A DNA stretch of 64,000 nt from Nereocystis luetkeana (Eukaryota; Sar; Phaeophyceae; Laminariales; Laminariaceae), in the NCBI GenBank assembly GCA_031213475.1, contig JARUPZ010000007.1, positions 4,459,586-4,523,585 on the forward strand, read 5' to 3'. Shown one piece after another: positions 21,660-31,692 of this stretch (positions are counted from its first letter, which is position 1; the number at the start of each line of letters is the position of its first letter). The position numbers and the translations under genes are program-made. Below the pieces are notes generated by a model. It was not told the origin of the DNA, ran no database searches, and was given only the letters and a program-made list of their open reading frames with translations.

Positions 21660-22555
21660 TCCGTGCACGGTGCGGTTATTTTTCTAATCGAAAATCCTAC
21701 GGCCCGGTTCGGTGCGGTTTAAGAAATCAGAAATATTACGGTGCGGTTTCCAGACAATGCCAATCCTGCGGTGCGGTTCCGTGCTGTGATATTTCCTACG
21801 GTGCGGTTCGGTGTGGTTCTCAGATATCGTAAATACTACGGTGCGGTTTGGTACTGTGATACATCCTACCGCGCGGTTCGGCGCGGTTCCCCGTCGAGCG
21901 TTTTTTCTCTGGTGCGGTTCCAATACCCGTGGGAAAACCGCACAGCACCTCTTTTTCTCTACGGTGCACCGTATGTAAAAACCGTACAAAACCGTGGTTT
22001 CGTACGGTTCTCAAGCTTTTCTCCGGGCATTAACGAAACCGCTGTTTCTCCACAGCTTCTCTACGGTGCACCGTACGAATAAACCGTACAAAACCGGGGT
22101 TTCGTACGGTTTCCGGACCTATAGCATGAACCGTACAAAACCGTGACCCCATAGCACCGTTCCGCGGCCGATGAAACCACGGGTTCTCTACGGTTTCAAG
22201 TTAACCGCACCGTTAGATAACCGATCTAACGGTTTTTGGCACAGCATCTTGATGCACAGGGTGCGGTGCGGTTTCGATGGCATTCCTACGGTGGGGTTCG
22301 GTGCGGTTCCAAGATATCGGAAATCTTACGGTGCGGTTCGGTGCAGTTTTCAGATGTTGGAAATCTTACCTTACTGTTCGATACGGTTTTCAAAAATCGT
22401 AAATCCCACTGTGTGGTTCGGAGCGATTTTCAGATGTCGTGAAACATACTGTGCGGTTCGGTTCTAATATAAGTACTATGGTGCGGTTCGGTGCGGTTTT
22501 CCGATAACGTAAAACCTACGGTGCGGTTGACCGCACCGAACCGCACCGAACCGAT
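21660..22555. repeat. GGTGCGGTT minisatellite array with inverted terminus
   Basis: About sixteen GGTGCGGTT-like cores occur at irregular 30-45-base spacing, often doubled (GGTGCGGTTCGGTGCGGTT) and followed by (T)CAGATATCG-type spacers. A middle variant (21940-22215) uses ACCGTACAAAACCG and TTTCGTACGGTT. The right end inverts itself: GGTGCGGTTGACCGCACC at about 22519. The ORFs inside it (YGAVRCGS-type repeats) follow from the DNA repeat. Confidence 0.85.
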
Positions 22556-22559
22556 AGGA

Positions 22560-25500
22560 AAAGCCGCACCGTGAAACACCCTGAATAAAACGCAAAAAAT
22601 CGTAGAGCCAGAAGAATATACATAGAGCCGACATACAGTATACAACGGTCACGACATGCGGTTGGTCTACGTCTCGCCGAGCCTAAAAAGGCACCTCCCT
22701 GGTTGGTCAGGCACACCCGACAAATACTGCGTACGCGTGACCAAATCGAGCTGACCAAACGCGCTGCCTCGATCCTCGTTGCCTCGCGACATCGCTCGAC
22801 CTTCGTGTGAAACGGCACGTGTCGAGACGACCCTCGTGTGATGGGCGTCCGGTCTGAGCCATATGTCACGGTGGGGGACAGGGCTGGTGACGTGGTGATG
22901 GCGGATGCCCTGCGCGCTGGCGCGTTTTTTGTTCGTTGACCGTACAGTTTACGAGACTGTTACCAGCAGCAGCTACAGTAGTAGCTGTACAAGAGATATG
23001 GCCGCCGGGAAACCCCGCCTCGGCCGTCTCCGACGAGACGGCTATGAATAGCTGTGGTCGCCGGATACAGCTCCTCTGATCATCAGAGACCCCCGTTTTC
23101 CTGTCTGGTGCTTCTCCCGCCGGCTTCTGTCTCGTTTGCTCGTGTGTAGTGTGCCCGAAGCCGCGCTCTTCTATCGTTATCACATACCGGTACCTGGTAT
23201 CTTGGTACCACGAAAGCTACTTGGGGGTAAAGTCGACTACATACACACATACAGCAGGTGCAGCATCTTTCCGTGTCGTCTCGACTGCTTGGATTTTGGT
23301 CCTTGCTGCCACGTACTGGGAGAGCGGCAGGGCGCGGGCAAAAGCGATGACACGCAGGCCGCCAGAAGGTTTACTGCACTCTGCTGCATTGCTGGGCTGT
23401 GGCCGGGTTGGGGGCCATTGGAGGGCTCGCCGCAACGTTGTTTATCAACCCGCACACTCAGGCACACCACAACAACAAACAACAGCAACGTTGCTTCGTT
23501 TGGATAAAACAGCGCTCAGCGTATATATACGAGATCGGTAAAGCAAAACCATACAGCAAAAAAAAAATGCACATCGCCACCCATCGGGTTCGTTTTCCGA
23601 GAAGATCCACCAAATTTTGCAGATTGGCAAACCGCAATCCGGAAAAAAAATAAAAAATGGGCATGTTTACCGACGGAAACACCCTATTGATATAATATTA
23701 ATACAATAGTAATTCCTCATTTTGCGCCAAAACCCTATTGCCTCTGCTTTGAGATACCTGGTAGACCTCTCTCTGCTACTTCGAACAACCTACCCAGCCC
23801 GGAGAAAATGGTAGGTACTTGTTACTGCTGTTGTCCGTTGTTGATGTACGGACTACGTGCATCACTACAAGTTCGGCTGCAGCTGTAGCTCCGGTGGTCT
23901 AGAGCCGAGTTCACAACCGAGTAGAACGAGATCATTTTCCAGGAATATTCCTTTGCTCTGTACGAGTATAAGCTTGTACGCACACGTACTGCGACTATAA
24001 ATATTAATAGCCTATGCACATCTAAAGCGGAGGTGGTGGGGGTGTGTGGTGGGGGTGTTTCTCACATTAGAGGGTGATGCTGGGTTCAATTCCCGGGTTG
24101 CGACGTTTTTTTTTTTTTTCGTATCCGACGATTTTTTACCGTTCGACGATTTATGATCGTTTATTACGGATCGCGCTTCGCGCTCACAGGCCTGCGGCGG
24201 ATCCTCCGGCGGGCTGATCATATTTCTGCACCTTGTTGTGGGTGGGAGCAGGATGCCAAATGGGATCACATCCGGGTGGCATCAGGTCTGGGTGGGACCA
24301 GGACAGCCAAGCAGGGGCCTGTTTAGTTTTTCGCGGTTTTTATGGAGAACATTTCCCGCTGGGAAACTTATTTATCCTACGTACCTGGTAAGCAGTATGG
24401 AGGATTCTACTGGTGGTCAAAGCCATTCTACAGCAGCAGTTCTCGTACAGGCGTTCATGATGTGTCATGATTCAAACTTTCAAACAAGCTGATAATATTT
24501 TCGATTTCCGTACTGCTGTACTCGTGCTATATGCTCCTTCTTACCTTCCGGAAGTGAAGCCCTCTCGCCACTTGTAGATATGGCGGTAGCTCCATCCTTC
24601 CGCCCGCCTTGACCTGGCTTCCATCTTTCCGCTGGGAGCATTCGCGCGACATACCCAACCCGCCGTACCCGCTATATCGCTTGTGTACTGCTGTACCGCA
24701 CGCGGTTTTTGCAAGAACCACCACCTTTTTACACGCAACAACAGCAGCAGCAGCACAGCAGCAACTGCAATATAAACAAACGCCTACGCAGAGCGCCAGG
24801 CTCGCAACACGTAACGTGCTCTAATCGCGTTCTCTCTCTATGATGACTACGGGTTGCACGTAGAGCTAGCGACACAGGACAGGCACGTACTCCGTAGTCC
24901 CGGTTGGGTAGCGTGGAGCGTGGAGCTGTGGAACGGCCCCTGTGCAACAAGTAAAGAAAGCCTTTAAAAACGGATGGAAACCCCAGAGATCCAAAACGCG
25001 CCGTGAGAAAAAGCAAACCGCGAGAGCATACCGCGCCCTGGCTCTTGGGTCTTCGCACTTCGTAGAGAACAGGCGCACTCTCGCGAGCGCTGATCACAAG
25101 ACGCGCAAAAACGTGCAGGTGAGTGCTAGTCACCTGGTGATCGAGCGGAATCTAGGGGGGAAACGCAACCCACCCGCCCGAATTTGCCCTCAAACTGTCT
25201 GCGCGGGTGTTTTTTTTTGGGGGTGTCTGTACGTACAGCTGTCTTTGGTGACGGGCGTGCGCTTGAGAGAACTCATAGCTCATATCATAGCGCGTAACAT
25301 CCGAGGAGGTCAGCGCGGGCCAAGAAGAGAGCCCAGGAGGGGGATCTCCTTCATCGCACGATCGGAGCGCGTAGCGCCCGCAAGGCACCGTGGCCCCGAG
25401 TACCTCTCCTTCATGTTGCAATCCACGACGCGGCACGGGTGATGAAGTCTCAATTATCCTAAAATATGATACCCCGGGCGCACCTGCGCACCTACGAAAC

Positions 25501-26394
25501 GTATAACGGTGGCCGGGTTGCTGCTCGTGGACGCACGGTCCTACGCATCACCGCGTTTGGCCTTTCTACCCAGCATGACGACCCAGCTCCTCGCTGCATG
25601 CGTGGTGTGCAAGGTTTCCTTGCTCAGGCGGTCCGGTCTGTCGGCAGTTTCCCTGCTTCTCCGCGGGTGGCACATCTATCTGGAGAACGTGGACACTCGT
25701 TGGAAACTCAAACTGCTGCAGCACCTGGTATTTTGTTGTGTACGACCTGGTACGACAAGTATCTTGTACCTTGTGCTTTGTGTCTTGTGTGTTGCCCTGA
25801 TTTCGAAGCTGCCGGCGCATGTTGGGTACCAGAGTATCATGCGTCATGCTGAGCTGCGTACGTACTACTACAGCTGTTGGTTGTATAGCATGCGTCCATG
25901 CGATAAAACCAGCAACAACCGTATACTACAGTAGCCGTACTGCTGTGGATTGTCTTGGCTCGATGTCTTCTGAACTAAATAGTGGGCAAGAGGATACAAG
26001 TGTCCTCTTCCGGAGGTATGTATAACGCCTCCGCATATATACCAGAGTGGATGCCACTGCATTGGCCCACCTGAAGGGCTGTAGATGTCCAATAGATACA
26101 TACACAGAAAATCTGGAAGGAACAGAACCCACCCGGAGATAACTCACGACTTGCAATATAACCAGGCAGAGAGCTCGCCCTTACTCTTCCGTTTTTCTAG
26201 AACCTTATGTCTTGGAATCAGTATCCCACACACAGCTCTCGCCATGATATAAAACGTGTCCCGGTGTACAGATGCACGAACCAACGGACACAAAAACAGA
26301 CAGACGGAAGTCAATCATTGCATAGCAGAACTCTCACGCACCCCGCAACGAAGAGGCTTTTTTTGCCAAACAAGAGTACTCTCGTCTTGCGATC
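22560..26394. other. No gene recognised
   Basis: The stretch contains a tRNA-like B box with T-arm (CTGGGTTCAATTCCCGG, about 24082-24098) followed by a T-run and no credible tRNA 5' half; this is probably a SINE remnant. There are four exact TACC(A/T)GGTA-type words or near matches (23191, 23755, 24382; imperfect at 25722). A 70-bp segment near 25090-25165 recurs at 26985-27060. ORFs up to 166 codons are unrecognised. Confidence 0.4.
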
Positions 26395-26715
26395 TTACCA
26401 CACAGCAATGTGCCTCACAGGGAGCAGCCGCACTTTCATCAAGTCGAACGCTTTCAGTGTTCGTTCTGGCCCAAGAGTCTCGCTGAGTTCACCGTTTATT
26501 TCCAGGCATCCGTCATCGTTATGAAAGTGGACGTGACACCCGGCGCTCGCCTTGCAACCAACCTCAGAATCATACGCCTCTGCGTAAAACGCCTCGTCGC
26601 CCGCCTCCTTGCGTAACTTTACCCTCAATAGCTCCTCCACGGAAATAGGAGACTTCGCAACCCTAACCCAGAGCGGCTTTCGCAGAGCAACGTTCCGTTT
26701 GTGTTTGATGGGCTC
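26395..26715 (-). CDS. Unrecognised ORF, possible exon
   Basis: The minus strand is open from about 26730 to a TAA at 26395. Its composition is protein-like and charged: VEELLRVKLRKEAGDEAFYA, then CHVHFHNDDGCLEINGELSE and AFDLMKVRLLPV. It has no ATG; reading could begin at an acceptor-like AG just upstream of 26715 (GTAAG then GAGCCC), so it may be an internal or terminal exon, or a transposon fragment. No domain was recognised. The neighbouring sequence supplies no partner exon that I can identify. It could also be a chance ORF. Confidence 0.25.
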   Translation of the reverse strand, partial: EPIKHKRNVALRKPLWVRVAKSPISVEELLRVKLRKEAGDEAFYAEAYDSEVGCKASAGCHVHFHNDDGCLEINGELSETLGPERTLKAFDLMKVRLLPVRHIAVW

Positions 26716-26984
26716 CTTACGGCTCTCACGTCACATACTTAGCTGCCGTCCGTGTAGTATGAGTCGCTGTTGTGTTGTTCGTACCTATCCCAAGCGAAAT
26801 GAACCACGCACGAGCGGATCATGCATTGCACGATGGGCATGATCAATCCGTACTGATTCAGTTCAGCATCCCTCCTTCGTTCGAGAACAGGCCCTCGCCT
26901 CGTTGGCGTACGCGTGGACATTCTGCGTCGTTACACGCACTGCTGGGATTCTCGCACTACTACGTTAGCGCACAGGCGGACCTT

Positions 26985-27060
26985 CCCGATGGCGCGACAA
27001 AAGGTCCAGGTGAGCGTTATTCACCTGGCGGCGGAGCAAAATCTCGGAGTTGGGGGAATA
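26985..27060 (+). repeat. 70-bp segment repeated at 25090-25165
   Basis: GCGCGACAAAAGGTCCAGG and then a small hairpin (CCAGGTGA, 7 bases, TCACCTGG). The copy at 25107-25132 has GCGCAAAAACGTGCAGGTGA and the same hairpin (CAGGTGA, 7 bases, TCACCTG). Both translate to a similar string in one frame (QVS..HL...E.NLG). It is either a short dispersed element or remnants of related exons. Confidence 0.45.
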
Positions 27061-27119
27061 TTCGAGTTTCGGGACTCGATTAATCTGTGCGCGCGTACTC
27101 TCAGGGGTGGCTGTTAATA

Positions 27120-27865
27120 TTCGCATGTTTGGCAGATGAGCTCGCCGTAGCTCAAGCTAGCTTATTTCGAAGTTGATCAATCAATCTATTTAAGAGTTAT
27201 ACCAGGTAGGAGCTATCACATGCTTGCCGGGCGCGACTTATTGTGTTAGATGAAATTGTCTACACATATTTGGCGGGGGTGAGCTACTGCACTGTAGCCG
27301 GAGCAGTCACTCAATCTACGCGACCCACGTGTCGCACACTAGAAACGTCGGTGTTCTCTCCGCACCACTACTGACTGCAAATCTTCCTCAGCGCGTTTCT
27401 TAACCGCCCAACGGACTGTTGTTCTGCCCCCCCCCTCCTCTGACTATAGACTACTGTACTCTCCTTCTGCTCTTTCTGGCTTCGCTCTCTATATATACCA
27501 AAAATCCTCGTACCCACAGCCGCGCTTGTTGTATGCACGTAACGGTGTAATCGTGTTCATGTTATACAAAGCAACATTTGGCCTTGCTCGAAGCTGTTCT
27601 GGTAGACCCACGGCGAAACATCGGTCAATGTTCCACCGTAGATCTGTTCTCGAGTCTGTTCCAAACAGATTCACGGCGGAACTTTGAAGCTCTCGAGAGT
27701 GGTCAAACAGTTTTTTTTTTGGGTGAAATGACCAGGAAATTCTTGCAGTGGTCAAAAAGGGGTAATGCATAAAAAGGGTATTAATAGTCGAATTGCGGGA
27801 GCATACCCCCCCCACTTGCAGCCGTAAAGGGGGATGGTTGTACACCTTCCTGCGCCGCGGTGCCG
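27120..27865. other. No gene recognised
   Basis: One exact TACCAGGTA word (27200) and one TATTAATA word (27779). ORFs on both strands are short and unrecognised. Confidence 0.45.
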
Positions 27866-27868
27866 TTA

Positions 27869-28625
27869 GAGCCCATCTTAACGAGAAACGTGTTTTATGA
27901 TACTCCGCCAATGTTATTTTCGTTTGATTCGATTAGCATCTGATTGGGCGAAAATTGAATCACCAAGCAGGCGTTTTGACTTTTGATTCGAATATAACGA
28001 AAAAAACGAATTCGACAAGATATATTTTGGGACTTCTTTTGCTCTTCGCGTTGTTCAATTTGGGGAGTTTGTCCAACTCGACGTGGCATGTTCCTGAAAC
28101 CGAAGCAAGCCACGCAAACTTGAGCTGTGTCGTCGACTGCATCACAGGTGAGATCCACCATTCCCGAGAGACAGGGCCACCGGAGCAGCCGCAGCGCGAG
28201 GTCCGACGGCCCCTAGCACAGAGTAGACCATCCGCGGCGCCTCAAAAAAATCAAGGCCGTCGCAAACCCAGGTTTTCATCCCTCTTTGCCGCGCAAACCA
28301 CACGAGCACCGACCAGGTCACGACTTCGCTCACAAGTTCGATCGCTGTTTTCCTGCCTGTGTGGGGCTCGTGGGCTGCGCCAGCCACGCAAGACGTCCCA
28401 AGAGCGATAGCTTCTTCGGCGGTGCCGGCAGAAACAATCAGCCTCCGACTGCGGCGCCCCGGGGAGGACGCAGGCCGTCGCTCGCCTTGTTGTTCGCCCT
28501 CTGATGTTCGTTGGCCCTCGATAGGACCCCAAAGGCAATTGTTCACGAAATTCTCTTCAAACCAAATCAAACTCATTTTTTCCTATTCGATTATCATGAA
28601 AGTGGTTTCTCGTTAAGATGGGCCA
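27869..28625. mobile_element. PIF/Harbinger-like non-autonomous DNA transposon, copy 2
   Basis: The left end GAGCCCATCTTAACGAGAAA and the right end (reverse complement TGGCCCATCTTAACGAGAAA) match each other except at the two outermost bases, and match the ends of the 11034-11867 element. TTA flanks both sides (27866-27868 and 28626-28628). It is 757 bases. The interior differs from copy 1, apart from A/T-rich subterminal zones with ATTTTTTC. Internal ORFs (27955-28410 plus; 28142-28576 minus) overlap antisense and lack transposase motifs. Confidence 0.8.
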
Positions 28626-28765
28626 TTAGCCGAACAAAAAATGTGCATGGTCGGCATGGGCTGCGGGCGTCTTGACAGCGCGTCAGAGTTGAATTTGAGG
28701 CAGGCTGGGGGACGCGCGGGCACCTGCCTCGGGCATGTTTTCCCTACCCCCGCGGGTGTCCGAAA

Positions 28766-28995
28766 GGGGGGGGGGGGGGGGGGGGGGGCGCACTCATTTG
28801 TTACTTGCCTTGGCTAGTTTTCCATTGACCACGCATCCCTTTCGAGACGGAGCACCGTTCACACTCCTGACAGAGACACCTCTAACAGTTCGGTGCTCAT
28901 AACCTTATCTCCATATTTGACGTATGAGCAGAAACTGTTTGTTGATCTTGTCCCCTTCGTGTTTCACCGCCTGTGGCCATCATCCATCTGCGGGG
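28766..28995 (-). mobile_element. 5'-truncated LINE 3' end with 23-base C tail
   Basis: On the minus strand: GGCCACAGGCGGTGAAACAC, GAACGGTGCTCCGTCTCGAA, GTGGTCAATGG, AACAAATGAGTGCGC, then 23 cytosines (the G-run at 28766-28788). It has the same 3' end as the LINE at 42225-42310, and only the last ~230 bases are present. Confidence 0.7.
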
Positions 28996-29042
28996 GGGGG
29001 TATACTCCCCGATGACCATTTCCCATATTGTATATGGAAATA

Positions 29043-29332
29043 TTATTGTTATGAATGAGGTTGAAAGCCCGGTAGTTACCTGGGTTCAGGCACTGGGATC
29101 GTATTTGTAGTACTTGGAAGGCTTATCTTAGGTGGAAAACCAAGGGTTTTCCAGAGAGGCACGAGCTTGGTCTCAGTCTCCGCCGTGCACGAGACCAAGC
29201 TCGTGCTCGAAAGGAATAAAGCTGATCTTCTCCTATCTCTAAGCAAACAACGCACGTGAGTACCAACGAGTACCGACTTAATAAGCAGACCTGTCCAGGG
29301 ATACAGAGTGTTCCTCATGCTTGATCCCAACA
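29043..29332 (+). mobile_element. LTR-like repeat, left copy (truncated)
   Basis: From TGAATGAGGTTGAAAGCCCG to GATCCCAACA, this matches 31147-31407 closely (GGTAGTTACCTGGGTTCAGG, GGCACGAGCTTGGTCTCAGT, AATAAAGC, AAACAACGCACGTGAGTAC). It has an AATAAA polyadenylation-type signal and ends in CA. Immediately after it is TGGCGTCGTCGGCAGGAC, which sits and looks like a tRNA primer-binding site. The first ~110 bases of the LTR are missing relative to the right copy. Confidence 0.55.
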
Positions 29333-29390
29333 AGTGGCGTCGTCGGCAGGACTTTTCGCTCGAGTGTCCCGCATGCTTGATCCTAACATT
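29333..29390 (+). promoter_or_regulatory. Primer-binding-site-like segment and duplicated LTR end
   Basis: AGTGGCGTCGTCGGCAGGAC follows the LTR end directly. Then GAGTGTCCCGCATGCTTGAT...CTAACA repeats the last 27 bases of the LTR (29362-29388), a 56-base partial tandem duplication. The position suits a primer-binding site. The donor tRNA cannot be named from this sequence. Confidence 0.35.
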
Positions 29391-29666
29391 ATGTCGTATG
29401 GGGAGTTTTTTCGTTGTTGTTATCGGCAGTTGTACCTATAGTTGTTGTTGTCGTTGGAGTCTTATATGGACTGCCCTGGTAGTGTGTGGGTCGGGGACGT
29501 GTGGTGCACGCAAGGGGGCAGCCATCGCCTCGCGCCGCTCGCTACAGTTTCTCGTATTGCCAATTTTTCCCCACGACTGCGGTGGGGTGGCTATCCTACA
29601 TATTCGAGTTCCTTGACACGTTTTCTCCACCTTTGCTCGCCTCTTGAAAATCAACGCCGCACGCTA

Positions 29667-29950
29667 ATGCAGGTGCAGCTGCAGCGGTACCACCAGCAGC
29701 AGCAGCAGCAGCAGCAACAGCAACACCAGCAGCAGCAACACCAGCAGCAGCAGCAGCAACACCACCACCACTACCACCAGCACCACCAGTACCAGCAGCA
29801 GGAGCTGGAGCGGCAACAGCTGGAGCGGCAGCAGCAACGAGAGCAGAGGGATCGGGAGCAGCAGCAGCTGCAGCAGCAACAGCAACAGCAACAGCAGCAC
29901 CAGCAACAACAACAGCAGCAGCAGCAACGAGAGCAACAACAACGACAACG

Positions 29951-29984
<34 letters not shown>

Positions 29985-30179
29985 CTACAACAACGACAAC
30001 GACAAGAACAACATCAACGACAACAACAACAGGAGGAGGAGCGGCTCGTGGTGAAGAAAAGGAAGCCGTACGTGAACGATCAAAATTCACAACTGGTACT
30101 TCGCGGCCAACGTTCTGCGAAAGGAAAGTATCCGACAGGACGGGCAAATGAGGAGAAGGGGCAGGAAGAAAAATCAACG
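29667..30179 (+). CDS. Polyglutamine-rich ORF
   Basis: An ATG at 29667 opens 171 codons: MQVQLQRYH, then about 110 residues of Gln with interspersed His, Arg, Glu and Leu (CAG and CAA codons mixed). A basic and acidic tail follows: EEERLVVKKRKPYVNDQNSQ, LVLRGQRSAKGKYPT, EEKGQEEKST. The frame is open back to 29442. GTGAGT begins at 30180, a strong splice donor, so this may be a first exon whose next exon I cannot place. Mixed CAG/CAA codons argue for selection on the peptide rather than pure DNA slippage. It sits between two LTR-like repeats, so it could instead be the coding part of a small retroelement. Poly-Gln proteins of this kind are often transcription regulators, but no domain supports that here. 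The minus-strand ORF over the same bases (poly-Val/Ala) is a shadow. Confidence 0.4.
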
Positions 30180-30339
30180 TGAGTTCGGTAGCCTGTGACC
30201 TGATGTCGTACCGACCGCACTGCTGCATCTTCTCTCCACACGGCCAATAAGTCTATCACTTGGTGCCATGCATAGATAGCTGTCTCGGGCGACGTTTAGA
30301 GCTCAACGTCCGGTAAAACAACGACATATAAGGGCCATT

Positions 30340-31010
30340 TCTAAGAAAAAAAACACGATTTGAAATATTTTTGTCGTGAATCCTGTTTTTTTTGTCATGA
30401 TAATGACACTAAAAAATCACGATTCATGACGCCATTTTTTTTCAGCGTTTCCCTAAAAGACAAAATCACGATTCGTGGCCTACTTGGTATGGGGTGTGAC
30501 TTTTTTTACTGTCTTAGCCCATCGTTCGTGACATTTGCCGTGTCTCGGAATACGCCTGATGAAGGCTTTCCGCAACCCACGCGCACCAACGGGCGGCTAC
30601 CTAAAGACACCGCTGGGCGCTGGCTAATGAACGCTTTGTGGTCTCGAATTTTCCGAGGAGGAGCCGCCACAGCTCGAAGACAAAAGCGAAAATGATCTGA
30701 GAAATATTCCAGGCCAGGCCAGGCAGACGGCCTGTGTCGGGCAAACCCTAGTTTCTCCTGTTCCACTGGAGCCGAAGGAGAGCTGCGCACGTGGAGTGGC
30801 GTGCGCGATGGCGAAAGAGGGTCTGCAGACCCTGTAGACGACTTCGAGAACGGTGCTCGGGTGGAGGATTCCATTTACGCTACGAGGGCACTGCAGGCGT
30901 CACCCTGTCCGACGTTCCTCAACTGCTCGCGGTTAACTTGGTCATGATTTCTTCCTGCGTCTTCCTTGCATTTGTTTTACTTACTTTGCCGACTTCGTTG
31001 TTTTGCCGTT
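30340..31010. other. No gene recognised; TCACGATTCGTGA words
   Basis: AATCACGATTCATGAC (30414) and AATCACGATTCGTGG (30463) are palindrome-like words. The same type recurs at 31634-31720 on the other side of the right LTR (CGAATCGTGAC, CACGGATCGTGATC, GTCACGAATCGG). No ORF was recognised. Confidence 0.4.
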
Positions 31011-31011
31011 C

Positions 31012-31407
31012 AGAGGTGTGGGAGTGGATTTTGAGGACCCACATCTTCGACTGATGTTCTAGTTCGTGGAATCGGGGCTTCCCCGTATTTCCCATCATTC
31101 TGCGTATACGACTCATCAGAGTGGGCTAGTGTTATGATACTGCCTTGAATGAGGTTGAAATCCCGGTAATTACCTGGGTTCAGGCACTGGGATCGTATTC
31201 GTAGTACTTGAAAGGCGTATCTTGGGTGGAAAACCAGGGGTTCTCCAAAGAGGCACGAGCTTGGTCTCAGTTTCCACCGTGCATGAAGAGAATAAAGCCG
31301 CTCTTCCTTTATTTCTAAGCAAACAACACACGTGAGTACCCACGAGTACCGACTTGATAGTCAGACCTGTCCAGGGATACAAAGTGTCCCGCCTGCTGAT
31401 CTTAACA
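31012..31407 (+). mobile_element. LTR-like repeat, right copy, with polypurine tract
   Basis: AGAGGTGTGGGAGTGG (31012-31027) is a purine-rich tract in the position of a polypurine primer. The repeat then runs about 377 bases to CTTAACA at 31407, with an AATAAAGC signal near 31292. It matches 29043-29332 in its 3' two-thirds and 45191-45335 in its 5' third. Together with the left copy and its primer-site-like sequence it outlines a ~2.3-kb LTR element whose only visible ORF is the polyglutamine one, so it is non-autonomous if real. Confidence 0.5.
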
Positions 31408-31692
31408 CCTGCGAGATGGAATCTCGCGGACCGGGCTTGGCCGACGGTCGGTGAAATTGGAATCTCGAAGGCTGGTTCAGGCTTCGGCCCGTGATTCGCA
31501 TATATCACGGCCCAGGCCAGTCGCGGTCGGCCCGGCCCAGCCTGCCCGTGCCCCACTCGCGAGAGTTGGCTCCATCCGAAAATATCGTTGGATTTGAAAT
31601 ATCAGAATTTCCATCATATTTGAAAATATCGCGAATCGTGACGTTTTTCGTTTTTTTTCGTTAAAACTGAAAATGTCACGGATCGTGATCTT

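Noticed and set aside
18525..22555. CRISPR array
   Set aside because: Repeats are degenerate, spacing irregular, spacers are themselves repetitive, and the context is eukaryotic.
29596..30228. 210-codon poly-Val/Ala ORF on the minus strand
   Set aside because: Antisense shadow of the CAG/CAA repeat; the plus strand has the coherent Gln-rich reading and a splice donor.
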